DNA of 5,119 nt, taken from Anaerolineales bacterium. GTDB taxonomy: Bacteria; Chloroflexota; Anaerolineae; Anaerolineales; UBA4823. A program made the translations under genes and the position numbers. Numbering within the stretch: the first letter of the stretch is position 1; each line of letters begins with the position of its first letter. The notes beneath the pieces were generated by a model. That model did not search any database. It was not told where the DNA came from and worked only from the letters and a program-made list of their open reading frames with translations. Positions 1 through 5,119 of this stretch are shown piece after piece. The stretch spans positions 1 through 5,119 of the forward strand of contig JALHTN010000454.1 in the NCBI GenBank assembly GCA_022865865.1, written 5' to 3'.

Positions 1-473
1 CCCAGTGAATGGGCCGCTTGAAGATAGATATCCGGAGCTGGCTTACCTGGCCTGACACCATCATCGAAAGTAATTAATTGAGAATCAAACCAGCGCCCAA
101 GCTGCAGATGCTCGCTGAAGAATAAGAGATTACCCTTTCCAGAAGCGGTGGCAATCGTGCGTGGAATATTTCTGGCGGTTATCGCATCCAGCAGTTCTAT
201 CGCCCCAGGGGATAGCTTGAAGTCAACGCCCTGCGCCAGACAGAGCGATCGATAGCGCGCCTCCTTTTGGCTGCTGAGCTGTTCCACCTGTATATCATCA
301 AGCGCAGCCCCAGCAAGGTATTCCAAGGTATGCTTGTTATTGCGACCATGTACCTGAATTGCCATCACCTCACTCGTCAGCGAAATCCCAAAGATTTGCC
401 AAGCAAATAGGCGCCAGGCCTGTTCTTGCAGGTGATTATCCAACCACAAGACACCATTGAAATCAAAAATCAT
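1..473 (-). CDS. HAD-superfamily hydrolase, subfamily IA (beta-phosphoglucomutase-like), 3' end outside window
   Basis: This is the N-terminal 157 residues of a haloacid dehalogenase-type hydrolase; the frame is open to the left edge. Motif I is at the very start (MIFDFNGVLW), with nucleophile Asp4. The +2 acid/base position is Asn6 instead of the usual Asp. Motif II is TAS at residues 109-111 (after IPRTIA), and motif III is Lys144 in RPGKPAPDIY, a hallmark of the beta-phosphoglucomutase/phosphatase group. Residues of about 15-85 between motifs I and II form the helical cap. Family members are usually 210-230 residues, so about 60 residues including the motif IV acidic pair are missing. Likely a cytosolic sugar-phosphate phosphatase or phosphomutase; the substrate cannot be told. 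The start is uncertain: ATG at 473 has only a GGGGA directly against it, and the frame is open upstream to a stop at 543-545 with TTG codons at 512 and 536. It lies downstream of the acetyltransferase gene and may share its transcript. Confidence 0.88.
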   Translation of the reverse strand, partial: MIFDFNGVLWLDNHLQEQAWRLFAWQIFGISLTSEVMAIQVHGRNNKHTLEYLAGAALDDIQVEQLSSQKEARYRSLCLAQGVDFKLSPGAIELLDAITARNIPRTIATASGKGNLLFFSEHLQLGRWFDSQLITFDDGVRPGKPAPDIYLQAAHSL

Positions 474-562
474 TCCCCGGTAGGTTGTTTTTGAGTGCGG
501 TTGGTTAGCCAATATTATGGATTCGTCTGTCTTCAATTGTTTTTAGTTTCCCGGCGAGGAAT

Positions 563-1120
563 TTAATCAAGCGATCGGATCACCCGGCAGGGATTGCCGG
601 CTGCAAAGACATCGGCTGGAATATCCTTCGTCACCACACTCCCCGCACCGATCACACTCCTGGCTCCTATCTTCACACCGGGATTGATCACCGCACCTCC
701 GCCAATCCAAACGTCGGAGCCGATCTTAATCGCTAAAGCGTTCTCGAGCCCTGTTCGTCGTTCGAGATGTGAAACAGGATGGGTAGCTGTGTAGATTTGA
801 ACACTCGGACCGAATAGGACATTGCTGCCGATCTCCACCCCCGCAGGGTCTAAAATCACACAGTTGAAATTAAAATAGACATTGTCTCCCAAGGTGATAT
901 TCGAACCATAATCACAGTAAAAAGGTGGTTCGATCCATACATCCTTGCCAACAGATGCGAATAGATCGCTAATCAGCTCACCTCTGAGACCCTCATCGCC
1001 AGCAAATGTGTCATTCAATGACCGGAGCAATTCCCTGGTGCGGCGTCTCTCCCTGACCAGCTGGGGATCAAGGGCGTTATATAGTTCTCCAGCCAGCATC
1101 TTTTGTTTTTCCGTATTCAA
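563..1120 (-). CDS. Maltose/galactoside O-acetyltransferase family (left-handed beta-helix)
   Basis: A sugar O-acetyltransferase that moves acetyl from acetyl-CoA to a sugar hydroxyl, cytosolic and trimeric in this family. Residues of about 4-58 match the N-terminal maltose acetyltransferase domain (TEKQKMLAGELYNA, then DPQLVRERRRTRELL). Residues of about 60-175 are hexapeptide repeats of the left-handed beta-helix (GSNITLGDNVYF, VEIGSNVLFG, IKIGSDVWIGGGAVINPG, VKIGARSVIGAGSVVTKD). The catalytic His is His114 in IYTATHPV, and the protein closes with AAGNPCRVIRSL as in LacA/Maa. I chose the TTG start at 1118-1120: it gives 185 residues, the usual Maa length, an N-terminus aligning with Maa (MxTEKxKMxAGELY), and an AAGGAG Shine-Dalgarno sequence nine bases upstream. 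The in-frame ATG at 1186 would add 22 residues without family similarity. The exact acceptor (maltose, galactoside, Nod-factor-like) cannot be assigned, so no symbol is given. Confidence 0.93.
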   Translation of the reverse strand: MNTEKQKMLAGELYNALDPQLVRERRRTRELLRSLNDTFAGDEGLRGELISDLFASVGKDVWIEPPFYCDYGSNITLGDNVYFNFNCVILDPAGVEIGSNVLFGPSVQIYTATHPVSHLERRTGLENALAIKIGSDVWIGGGAVINPGVKIGARSVIGAGSVVTKDIPADVFAAGNPCRVIRSLD

Positions 1121-1129
1121 TGGGGTCTG

Positions 1130-1135
1130 CTCCTT
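1130..1135 (-). promoter_or_regulatory. Shine-Dalgarno site deciding a TTG start
   Basis: On the minus strand this reads AAGGAG, nine bases before the TTG at 1118-1120. No comparable site precedes the longer ATG start at 1186, which is why the acetyltransferase start was placed at 1120. Confidence 0.7.
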
Positions 1136-1181
1136 GTTAGGTTGGATATGGGTGTTTGTGAGCGTTTTAATGGTGCAGGAT

Positions 1182-1202
1182 ATCAAAAGTGATCTATTTG
1201 AT
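1182..1202. repeat. Short inverted repeat upstream of the acetyltransferase gene
   Basis: ATCAAA and TTTGAT form 6-bp arms around a 9-bp centre, a 21-bp dyad 62 bp ahead of the TTG start. The size and position would suit an operator, but arms this short and AT-rich can arise by chance, and no clear -35/-10 pair is visible beside it. Confidence 0.2.
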
Positions 1203-1231
1203 TCTGGCTGGTAACTGGATCAACTAACCTT

Positions 1232-1603
1232 CTATGAGCTGGTTTTCGTACGGATCTCATCCCGGTAGAACCCATTAAGCAGGAAAAGAACACCCACTAA
1301 AAACAATGGTCCAGAGATCAGGAGGTAAGCCGGAAGCCGGCTTGGATCCCAGAACAGCATAACAGATAACACTCCGAGGCAGATAAACAAGATTCCACCG
1401 ACCTTTTCCCAACGCCAGGCGATTCCCAGAACGACGAGGATGATCCCCGTCGGAATGAGGTGCATAGCCAGGGCTGCTATCGTCTCCCAAAAACTATAGA
1501 CCTCCCCAAATACATCCAGCGCAAAGAGACTGACAAAAATTGCTATAAGTATTCCCAAAACCCTGGGAGACCAGAATAATAATTTCCTGGCAATTTGGTG
1601 CAT
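1232..1603 (-). CDS. Small four-helix integral membrane protein, function unknown
   Basis: A 123-residue protein, almost entirely hydrophobic. Four membrane segments are visible at about residues 10-30, 40-62, 67-85 and 91-111, joined by short loops; the N-terminus is basic (ARKLLFWSPR) and the C-terminus is charged (YRDEIRTKTSS). The pattern of a WSPRVLGIL start, SLFALDVFGE, FWETIAALAMHLIPTGIIL and AWRWEKVGGILF belongs to a widespread family of small bacterial membrane proteins with no known role (from memory, a DUF family; the number needs a Pfam search). The conserved ALDVF-E and FWET-MHLIP segments lie between helices 1 and 2 and within helix 2. The ATG at 1601-1603 is preceded seven bases upstream by AAGGAAGG at 1611-1618, a strong ribosome site. 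It is separated from the HEAT gene upstream by 155 bp and from the acetyltransferase downstream by 111 bp, so it may be monocistronic. Confidence 0.85.
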   Translation of the reverse strand: MHQIARKLLFWSPRVLGILIAIFVSLFALDVFGEVYSFWETIAALAMHLIPTGIILVVLGIAWRWEKVGGILFICLGVLSVMLFWDPSRLPAYLLISGPLFLVGVLFLLNGFYRDEIRTKTSS

Positions 1604-1758
1604 GGGATTACCTTCCTTCGACCATTCCAGGTAATCAGGTGACCGTTTTTCAAGGGATCGTAATCAGCTATCACTCATCATTTATTCTACTACGCGGTCT
1701 CGATCGAAAACCGTAGGCTAATGCAGATCCAGATCTCAGTCGATCTCTTCCATAATTC
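1604..1758. other. Intergenic region between the HEAT gene and the small membrane protein gene
   Basis: This is the longest gene-free stretch of the window, 155 bp. It holds the hairpin at 1690-1716 and the ribosome-binding site of the membrane protein at 1611-1618. A TAGAAT (-10-like) at 1684-1689 on the minus strand lacks a matching -35. I see no small ORF or RNA gene in it. Confidence 0.5.
1690..1716. other. Imperfect 27-bp hairpin between two genes
   Basis: On the minus strand, CTA-CGGTTTT pairs with GAGACCG-CG-TAG around a 5-base CGATC loop: seven inner pairs (two of them G-T), a 2-base bulge and three outer pairs. It lies 43 bp past the HEAT gene stop. No T-tract follows on either strand, so it is not a standard intrinsic terminator; it could protect an mRNA end or assist termination. 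Confidence 0.3.
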
Positions 1759-2328
1759 TTATAGTCCTTGCAGATGTTCACTCTTGATCCATCCCTTTGG
1801 GAATTTAGCGTTTGGATCGGTCAATAATCTGAGCCCATTCCTTACCCTCGACCTGATTGCGATACTTCTATCTCCCTGGAGAGGTACGAGCAGGTTGATA
1901 ATGGGTTGGCATTCCTGCGGGTACTTGCGACCGATTATGCACAGGCTGGTGATCGCCCAACTCCTGGTAAACACACTATTGTCGTCCAACAGATCTTTAA
2001 GCGGTGGAAGCAACTGCCCAATCAGCTCCGGGTAAACTGCCAAGTGACCAAAGATCATCGCCAAGTGCATCTTGACCAGGGGTACATGCTCCGTCCCAGC
2101 CAGGATTACGATCTCCGGGAAGTGGTCCACAAGTAAATCAGGTCTTCTTCTTGAGACCTTCTCAAGAGCATCGGCTGCACGTCCCCGCACCACATCCTGC
2201 GCTTCATACAAGCCAGCATACAAATCCTCAAATGCATTGGGGTGATCCAGGACAAAAGATGCTACCTCATTAGCCATGCCATCTGAGCGCAAATCACCCC
2301 CGGAGAGCCAGGTCAGTACTTGATTCAT
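1759..2328 (-). CDS. HEAT-repeat protein
   Basis: A 189-residue, soluble, helical protein without signal peptide or membrane segment. From about residue 33 it shows HEAT-type helix pairs: AQDVVRGRAADALEKVSRRRPDLL (residues about 43-66), PLVKMHLAMIFGHLAVYPEL (about 83-102), and VFTRSWAITSLCIIGRKYP (about 119-137), each followed by a second helix such as IGQLLPPLKDLLDD or CQPIINLLVPL. The alternating pattern of Val/Arg/Ala with Leu-rich faces is typical of repeats that form a protein-binding solenoid; no catalytic residues are evident, so the role is probably as a scaffold or adaptor. The frame is open up to 2424, but the ATG at 2326-2328 is the first good start: upstream codons lie inside the Ddn-like gene. 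Its stop-to-start gap from that gene is 13 bp, so translation is probably coupled, and its own Shine-Dalgarno is weak (an AGAAGGAG sits about 19 bases upstream, inside the previous gene). The partner protein is not evident. Confidence 0.82.
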   Translation of the reverse strand: MNQVLTWLSGGDLRSDGMANEVASFVLDHPNAFEDLYAGLYEAQDVVRGRAADALEKVSRRRPDLLVDHFPEIVILAGTEHVPLVKMHLAMIFGHLAVYPELIGQLLPPLKDLLDDNSVFTRSWAITSLCIIGRKYPQECQPIINLLVPLQGDRSIAIRSRVRNGLRLLTDPNAKFPKGWIKSEHLQGL

Positions 2329-2341
2329 GGTTTCTGAGCGA

Positions 2342-2935
2342 TCATTTTCTCCTTCTGAATAAGAGCAAACCAAGCAAAGCAAAGGTTGCAGCTGGCCAAA
2401 CCCAAGCCAGGTCACCCGGTCCACCTGGACCGGTTAATGCATTCGGCCTGCGAATGCGGATTAACCTGTAGCTATCCAAAAGGTTGATTAAATCCAGATC
2501 AGAAAGGTTTTTTGGATTTGCGCCAAATAATGGCCCGGCGAAACCACTGGCGATCAGCACCTGGCGGAAGACAAAATGGATGTTCTCTTCATCGGTAACG
2601 TCCTGAGCGATCCCAGCCCACCTGCCATCAGGCAGCCAAACTTCAACTTCGGGATTCGCCATGATATTCAGATACCAATCAGAGACTTTACCAAAACCAG
2701 CAGTGCAGTAAATGTCTCCATCGACGATGGTATAGTTGACCGGGGTATGGCGCGTTAATCCAGTTTTTCTTCCAATATGCTTGATGACCATGAGAGAGCC
2801 TCCAAAGGAGGTGCCGTTCCCATATGCTCCCAAGCCCAACCGCCACAGAAGCAGCATGAATTGGTTGAATGATTTAAATATCCTGCGCAAGTTATCCTCG
2901 GAAACCTTCATTGATCCAATTTGATATTCGGACAT
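2342..2935 (-). CDS. Deazaflavin (F420)-dependent nitroreductase family protein with hydrophobic C-terminal tail
   Basis: A 197-residue member of the Ddn family (split beta-barrel, flavin/F420-binding-like fold). The family core is seen at residues about 47-100: LMVIKHIGRKTGLTRHTPVN matches the family pattern of TTxGRKSGxxRxxP, followed by YTIVDGDIYCTAGFGK and the WYLNIMANPEVEVWL segment that marks the family. Family members use reduced F420 to reduce nitroaromatics or quinones, or bind it or fatty acids. An amphipathic stretch (FNQFMLLLWRLGLGAYG, about 24-40) precedes the core, as in membrane-associated Ddn. Unusual is the end: GPGGPGDLAWVWP, a hydrophobic stretch of about 15-19 residues (about 175-193) and a terminal RRRK, which looks like a single C-terminal membrane anchor. 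The ATG at 2933-2935 is chosen because AAAGGA lies six bases upstream; the longer frame to 3007 would begin at a GTG with no family-like sequence. F420 use is inferred from family membership only. Confidence 0.9.
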   Translation of the reverse strand: MSEYQIGSMKVSEDNLRRIFKSFNQFMLLLWRLGLGAYGNGTSFGGSLMVIKHIGRKTGLTRHTPVNYTIVDGDIYCTAGFGKVSDWYLNIMANPEVEVWLPDGRWAGIAQDVTDEENIHFVFRQVLIASGFAGPLFGANPKNLSDLDLINLLDSYRLIRIRRPNALTGPGGPGDLAWVWPAATFALLGLLLFRRRK

Positions 2936-3069
2936 CAGTTTTCCTTTCTTTGAATTTGATGGCTGCAAGTTTATTTCCAAAATTGATTTGATGCTATCTC
3001 TACGCACCCAAACTACCTCACCACAACGGTATTCTTACTTTACTGCGTAATTTTATACTTCCCACCGAA
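2936..3069. other. Intergenic region between the ICMT-like and Ddn-like genes
   Basis: A 134-bp AT-leaning gap. On the minus strand a TATAAA lies shortly after the ICMT-like stop, but no good -35 precedes it at standard spacing. I see no terminator with a T-tract, no RNA gene and no convincing small ORF. A promoter for the Ddn-like/HEAT pair would be expected here or inside the previous gene. Confidence 0.4.
2942..2947 (-). promoter_or_regulatory. Shine-Dalgarno site of the Ddn-like gene
   Basis: Reads AAAGGA on the minus strand, six bases before the ATG at 2933-2935. It decides between this start and the longer GTG-initiated frame beginning at 3007. Confidence 0.65.
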
Positions 3070-3801
3070 CTACCATACTCCCGGCAGTAAACGGTAGCGA
3101 GTCTGCTGGGTGAACTCGCGGTAGTCCGGCAGCTCTTCAATCAATGTTATATCCTCCAAATGGGTGCGGAGTACATACAAACCGGCAGCCAGGATACTCG
3201 GGATGGCGGCCCATATCGAACCCAACAGCAGTGGTGTAGACAGTTGGGCCAGGATAGCACCGCTGTAACCAGGGTGGCGAACATAGCGATAGGGACCACC
3301 CGTTGCTACCGTGTGACCGCGCTCCTCCTGGATGCGAACTCCTTCTGAAAAGTAAGCATTGGAGACCATCGCCCACAAGAACAATCCAAATCCCATAATG
3401 AAACCAAGCACTCCAATGAGATGGTATGCAAGAGGTACAAAACCTGTCCAGCCGTAACGCACATCCAGACCCGCTATGATCCACGAAATTAACGGCATTA
3501 CACCACCTGCAAGCGAGGCAACCCAGCGATCCCAGGTCTTAACACCTTCATCGCCGAGCCCTTTACCCCGCTCCACCAGCAGGTCTGGGTTAACCGGCAC
3601 AAGGAGCATTGGATGGGCGATGAGGAAGGCAAACAGCAAGCCAATCAGCACCCAACCCCACACCCAATCCAATCTGCCAGCGGAAAGAAAAATGATCACG
3701 GTGTATCCGATGACTCCCAATATTGACTGGAGGATCCATTTGATGATCGCCCGTCTTGCTTCTGGTGTTAATTCGTGGTTGGGAACTGTTTTTTCACCCA
3801 T
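3070..3801 (-). CDS. Isoprenylcysteine carboxyl methyltransferase (ICMT/PEMT)-like membrane methyltransferase
   Basis: A 243-residue integral membrane protein with hydrophobic segments at about residues 22-40, 46-66, 97-112, 123-147 and a long one at about 184-212. The C-terminal half holds the S-adenosylmethionine-binding signature of the ICMT/PEMT superfamily: GGPYRYVRHPGYSGAIL (about 168-184, with the RHP triad) and then HLEDITLIEELPDYREF with a Tyr-rich end (TRYRLLPGVW). Bacterial members methylate lipids, phenolics, isoprenoids or other small acceptors; true prenylcysteine is not expected in most bacteria, so the substrate is open. An ATG at 3799-3801 has AGG seven bases upstream; another ATG two codons earlier (3805-3807) has that same AGG almost touching it, so I prefer 3801, though both are possible. 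The previous gene ends at 3855, about 50 bp upstream, and no terminator is visible between them, which suggests co-transcription with the cyclase-fold gene. Confidence 0.88.
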   Translation of the reverse strand: MGEKTVPNHELTPEARRAIIKWILQSILGVIGYTVIIFLSAGRLDWVWGWVLIGLLFAFLIAHPMLLVPVNPDLLVERGKGLGDEGVKTWDRWVASLAGGVMPLISWIIAGLDVRYGWTGFVPLAYHLIGVLGFIMGFGLFLWAMVSNAYFSEGVRIQEERGHTVATGGPYRYVRHPGYSGAILAQLSTPLLLGSIWAAIPSILAAGLYVLRTHLEDITLIEELPDYREFTQQTRYRLLPGVW

Positions 3802-3854
3802 TTTCATACCTGCTTATTCAGATTTGTTGGCAGTCGCGGTTATCCAGAATGCGC

Positions 3855-4781
3855 TCAATCATTTTCCCACCACTTCAATACCCGCAGCGCTCTTAAGGTG
3901 TTCCACCTGCTTGCCTGACCGACTTGCTCCATTTCGAAATAGGTTTTTCCTGGATGCCTGTTCTGCAGATTCCAGCACCCATCATTTCTGCGCTTTGATT
4001 TCAGCAGTGCTACAGCATCCATCAGCCGTTCGTCCTTTTCTGCCCAACAATCTTGAAAATAGTCAAGTGCTACCAAAATGTCATAATGCCAGCGGGGTGG
4101 AAAAGAGAAACGGGCGAATTTCGGATCAATATTCTTCTGTGTATCTCTCGATTTATTTAAATGATATTGCAATAAAAATTCACGCCCGTATGCCTGTGCT
4201 TCAGCCAACCGGGTTTCCAAGCCAGGATAACGCTTCTCATATTCACGCAGTCCTTCCAGGACCACCATCGTGCCGGCAAACACATACTGCAGGCGTGTGA
4301 GCTCGGGCTCGGGTACCCAACTGCCGTCAGGCTGCTGCTGATCCACAAGAAATCCAACAATTTCCGATACTCTCTGATCGGGATAACCAAAATAAGCCAG
4401 GATAGACAGCACCAAACCTGCCACACCCAGGTCAATCCGGGAGACAGACTTGGTGAAGGATATGGCACCACCCTCCTGATAGCCGCCATCCAGCAGCTGC
4501 TGGCAGGCTTGCTGCGCTTGATGATTTCCCGGGTCAAGGCCCATTCTGCGCAAGAGCTGCAGGGTGTAGGTGGTGGAAAGCCATTTATGAGCGTACAGCT
4601 GGCCTGCCCACCTGCCAGATGGGTCTTGCCGGGCGAGCAAATCAGCTCCCCAGCCGTCAGCAGCAACGCGCACACGCTCCTGGGCTGCGGTATCGCTGTC
4701 ATTCAGCAGATGCTGGTGGACCTGCCAGCGGATTGCAGGGTCTCCTTCCAGCAACCAATCAATGATCTCTTGCTCTGTCAT
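3855..4781 (-). CDS. Squalene-cyclase/prenyltransferase-fold (alpha/alpha-barrel) protein
   Basis: A 308-residue protein of the terpenoid cyclase/protein prenyltransferase alpha-alpha toroid superfamily, about half the length of a squalene-hopene cyclase, so probably one barrel. Three QW-like repeats are visible: QDPSGRW (residues 52-58), QQPDGSW (149-155) and RRNDGCW (264-270). The end, SRWNTLRALRVLKWW, is the pattern usual in stand-alone bacterial members, as is the start EQEIIDWLLEGDPAIRWQV. No DXDD protonation motif of class II cyclases and no obvious Asp/Cys/His zinc site of protein prenyltransferase beta subunits can be seen, so a catalytic role is not supported; its function is unknown. 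No signal peptide or membrane segment is seen. I chose the ATG at 4779-4781; the frame extends to a GTG at 4814, but that lies only a few bases after the predicted transcription start. The ICMT-like gene follows about 50 bp downstream. Confidence 0.85.
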   Translation of the reverse strand: MTEQEIIDWLLEGDPAIRWQVHQHLLNDSDTAAQERVRVAADGWGADLLARQDPSGRWAGQLYAHKWLSTTYTLQLLRRMGLDPGNHQAQQACQQLLDGGYQEGGAISFTKSVSRIDLGVAGLVLSILAYFGYPDQRVSEIVGFLVDQQQPDGSWVPEPELTRLQYVFAGTMVVLEGLREYEKRYPGLETRLAEAQAYGREFLLQYHLNKSRDTQKNIDPKFARFSFPPRWHYDILVALDYFQDCWAEKDERLMDAVALLKSKRRNDGCWNLQNRHPGKTYFEMEQVGQASRWNTLRALRVLKWWEND

Positions 4782-4824
4782 ACTATACCAGCCAGTATTT
4801 TTGCAGTGAAACACCTCTATATTC

Positions 4825-4854
4825 AGTTTACAGGATAACAGTATGTGAAGTCAA
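4825..4854 (-). promoter_or_regulatory. Putative sigma70-type promoter of the cyclase-fold gene
   Basis: On the minus strand, TTGACT (4849-4854, five of six matches to TTGACA) and TAAACT (4825-4830, four of six matches to TATAAT) are 18 bp apart. Transcription would start near 4818, giving a leader of about 37 bases before the ATG at 4781 and likely driving the cyclase-fold and ICMT-like genes together. Confidence 0.45.
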
Positions 4855-4923
4855 TTAGCTATCATGGAATCACATTTTTCTCAATTCAATAATGACTTTT
4901 AATAGCTTGGTGGCACGCAAGTA

Positions 4924-5119
4924 TTACCTGCTTGCCATGCCTCCCGCTGTTTCTCCCCCGTCGATCACGAAAATTTGTCCGGTGATGTAGGCCGCCTCAT
5001 CAGAACACAGGAATGCGAAGAGGGCAGCGATCTCCTCTGGTTTGGCATGTCTACCCAAGGGAATCTTTTGGTTAACCTGGGCTAACATCTCAGGAGTGTA
5101 TTCGGCCTCCTGCATGGGG
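4924..5119 (-). CDS. Short-chain dehydrogenase/reductase, C-terminal part (5' end outside window)
   Basis: The last 65 residues of an NAD(P)-dependent SDR-family oxidoreductase; the frame is open to the right edge. The SDR C-terminal signature is clear: [24 protein letters not shown] followed by [18 protein letters not shown], in which the P-GR-xxPEEIA helix and the YITGQ-xx-DGG strand form the end of the Rossmann fold and tetramer interface. Classical SDRs are about 250 residues, so some three quarters, including the GxxxGxG cofactor loop and the Ser-Tyr-Lys catalytic residues, lie outside. The substrate cannot be inferred; a FabG-like or sugar/steroid-type classical SDR are all possible. 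An internal ATG near 5115 is not the start, since the family similarity implies a much longer protein. The stop TAA lies 142 bp before the cyclase-fold start, and a promoter lies between them, so the two are probably separate transcripts. Confidence 0.92.
   Translation of the reverse strand, partial: PMQEAEYTPEMLAQVNQKIPLGRHAKPEEIAALFAFLCSDEAAYITGQIFVIDGGETAGGMASR

Noticed and set aside
2329..2424. N-terminal extension of the HEAT protein
   Set aside because: It would overlap the end of the Ddn-like gene by about 80 bases in another frame; the Leu/Cys-rich sequence is a shadow of the tail helix of that gene.
2936..3007. N-terminal extension of the Ddn-like protein from a GTG
   Set aside because: The extension has no family similarity, and a good ribosome site directly precedes the internal ATG at 2933-2935.
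3070..3096. Inverted repeat CTACC/GGTAG at the 3' end of the ICMT-like gene as a terminator
   Set aside because: Only five outer pairs with an internal loop, overlapping coding sequence, and no T-tract after it.
3476..4300. A 274-codon plus-strand open frame
   Set aside because: It runs antisense across the ICMT-like and cyclase-fold genes, which have clear family motifs. Its translation is rich in Ser, Pro, Thr and His with no recognisable domain, as expected of an antisense shadow.
4157..4702. A 181-codon minus-strand frame inside the cyclase-fold gene
   Set aside because: It is an alternative frame of the same gene, Cys/Trp/Ser-rich and without motifs, whereas the main frame has three QW-like repeats.
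1..5119. Mobile element, defence system or CRISPR array
   Set aside because: No transposase, integrase, toxin-antitoxin, nuclease or repeat-spacer pattern can be seen on either strand; all genes are ordinary metabolic or membrane families with uniform orientation.

Overview
The window carries eight protein-coding genes, all on the minus strand. Reading from high to low coordinates (the direction of transcription), they are: the C-terminus of a short-chain dehydrogenase (cut by the right edge), a squalene-cyclase-fold (alpha/alpha-barrel) protein, an isoprenylcysteine methyltransferase-like membrane protein, a deazaflavin (F420)-dependent nitroreductase-family protein with a hydrophobic C-terminal tail, a HEAT-repeat protein, a small four-helix membrane protein, a maltose/galactoside O-acetyltransferase, and the N-terminal three quarters of a HAD-superfamily hydrolase (cut by the left edge). 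I see no rRNA, tRNA, insertion sequence, CRISPR array or tandem repeat.

The base composition looks balanced. The gene set (an F420-type Ddn-family protein, a stand-alone squalene-cyclase-fold protein, a small four-helix membrane protein and an ICMT-like protein) resembles what is common in Chloroflexota, particularly Anaerolineae-like genomes. This is an inference from gene content. There is no phylogenetic marker here to prove it.

Layout. 4924-5119: SDR C-terminus. 4782-4923: intergenic stretch with a plausible sigma70-type promoter for the cyclase-fold gene. 3070-4781: cyclase-fold and ICMT-like genes about 50 bp apart, likely one transcript. 2936-3069: intergenic. 2326-2935: Ddn-like gene, with the HEAT gene starting 13 bp after its stop, so these two are probably co-translated (HEAT continues to 1759). 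1604-1758: intergenic with a 27-bp hairpin. 1232-1603: small membrane protein. 1121-1231: leader of the acetyltransferase, which appears to use a TTG start. 474-562: spacer. 1-473: HAD hydrolase. No intergenic stretch exceeds about 155 bp.

The genes do not form a recognisable single pathway. They look like an ordinary chromosomal neighbourhood of small accessory enzymes and membrane proteins. The most interesting points are the hydrophobic, basic-ended tail on the Ddn-family protein, the pairing of a prenyltransferase/cyclase-fold protein with an ICMT-like methyltransferase, and several start sites where the longest open frame is misleading (1120, 2328, 2935, 4781). I found no convincing evidence of a novel multi-gene system.
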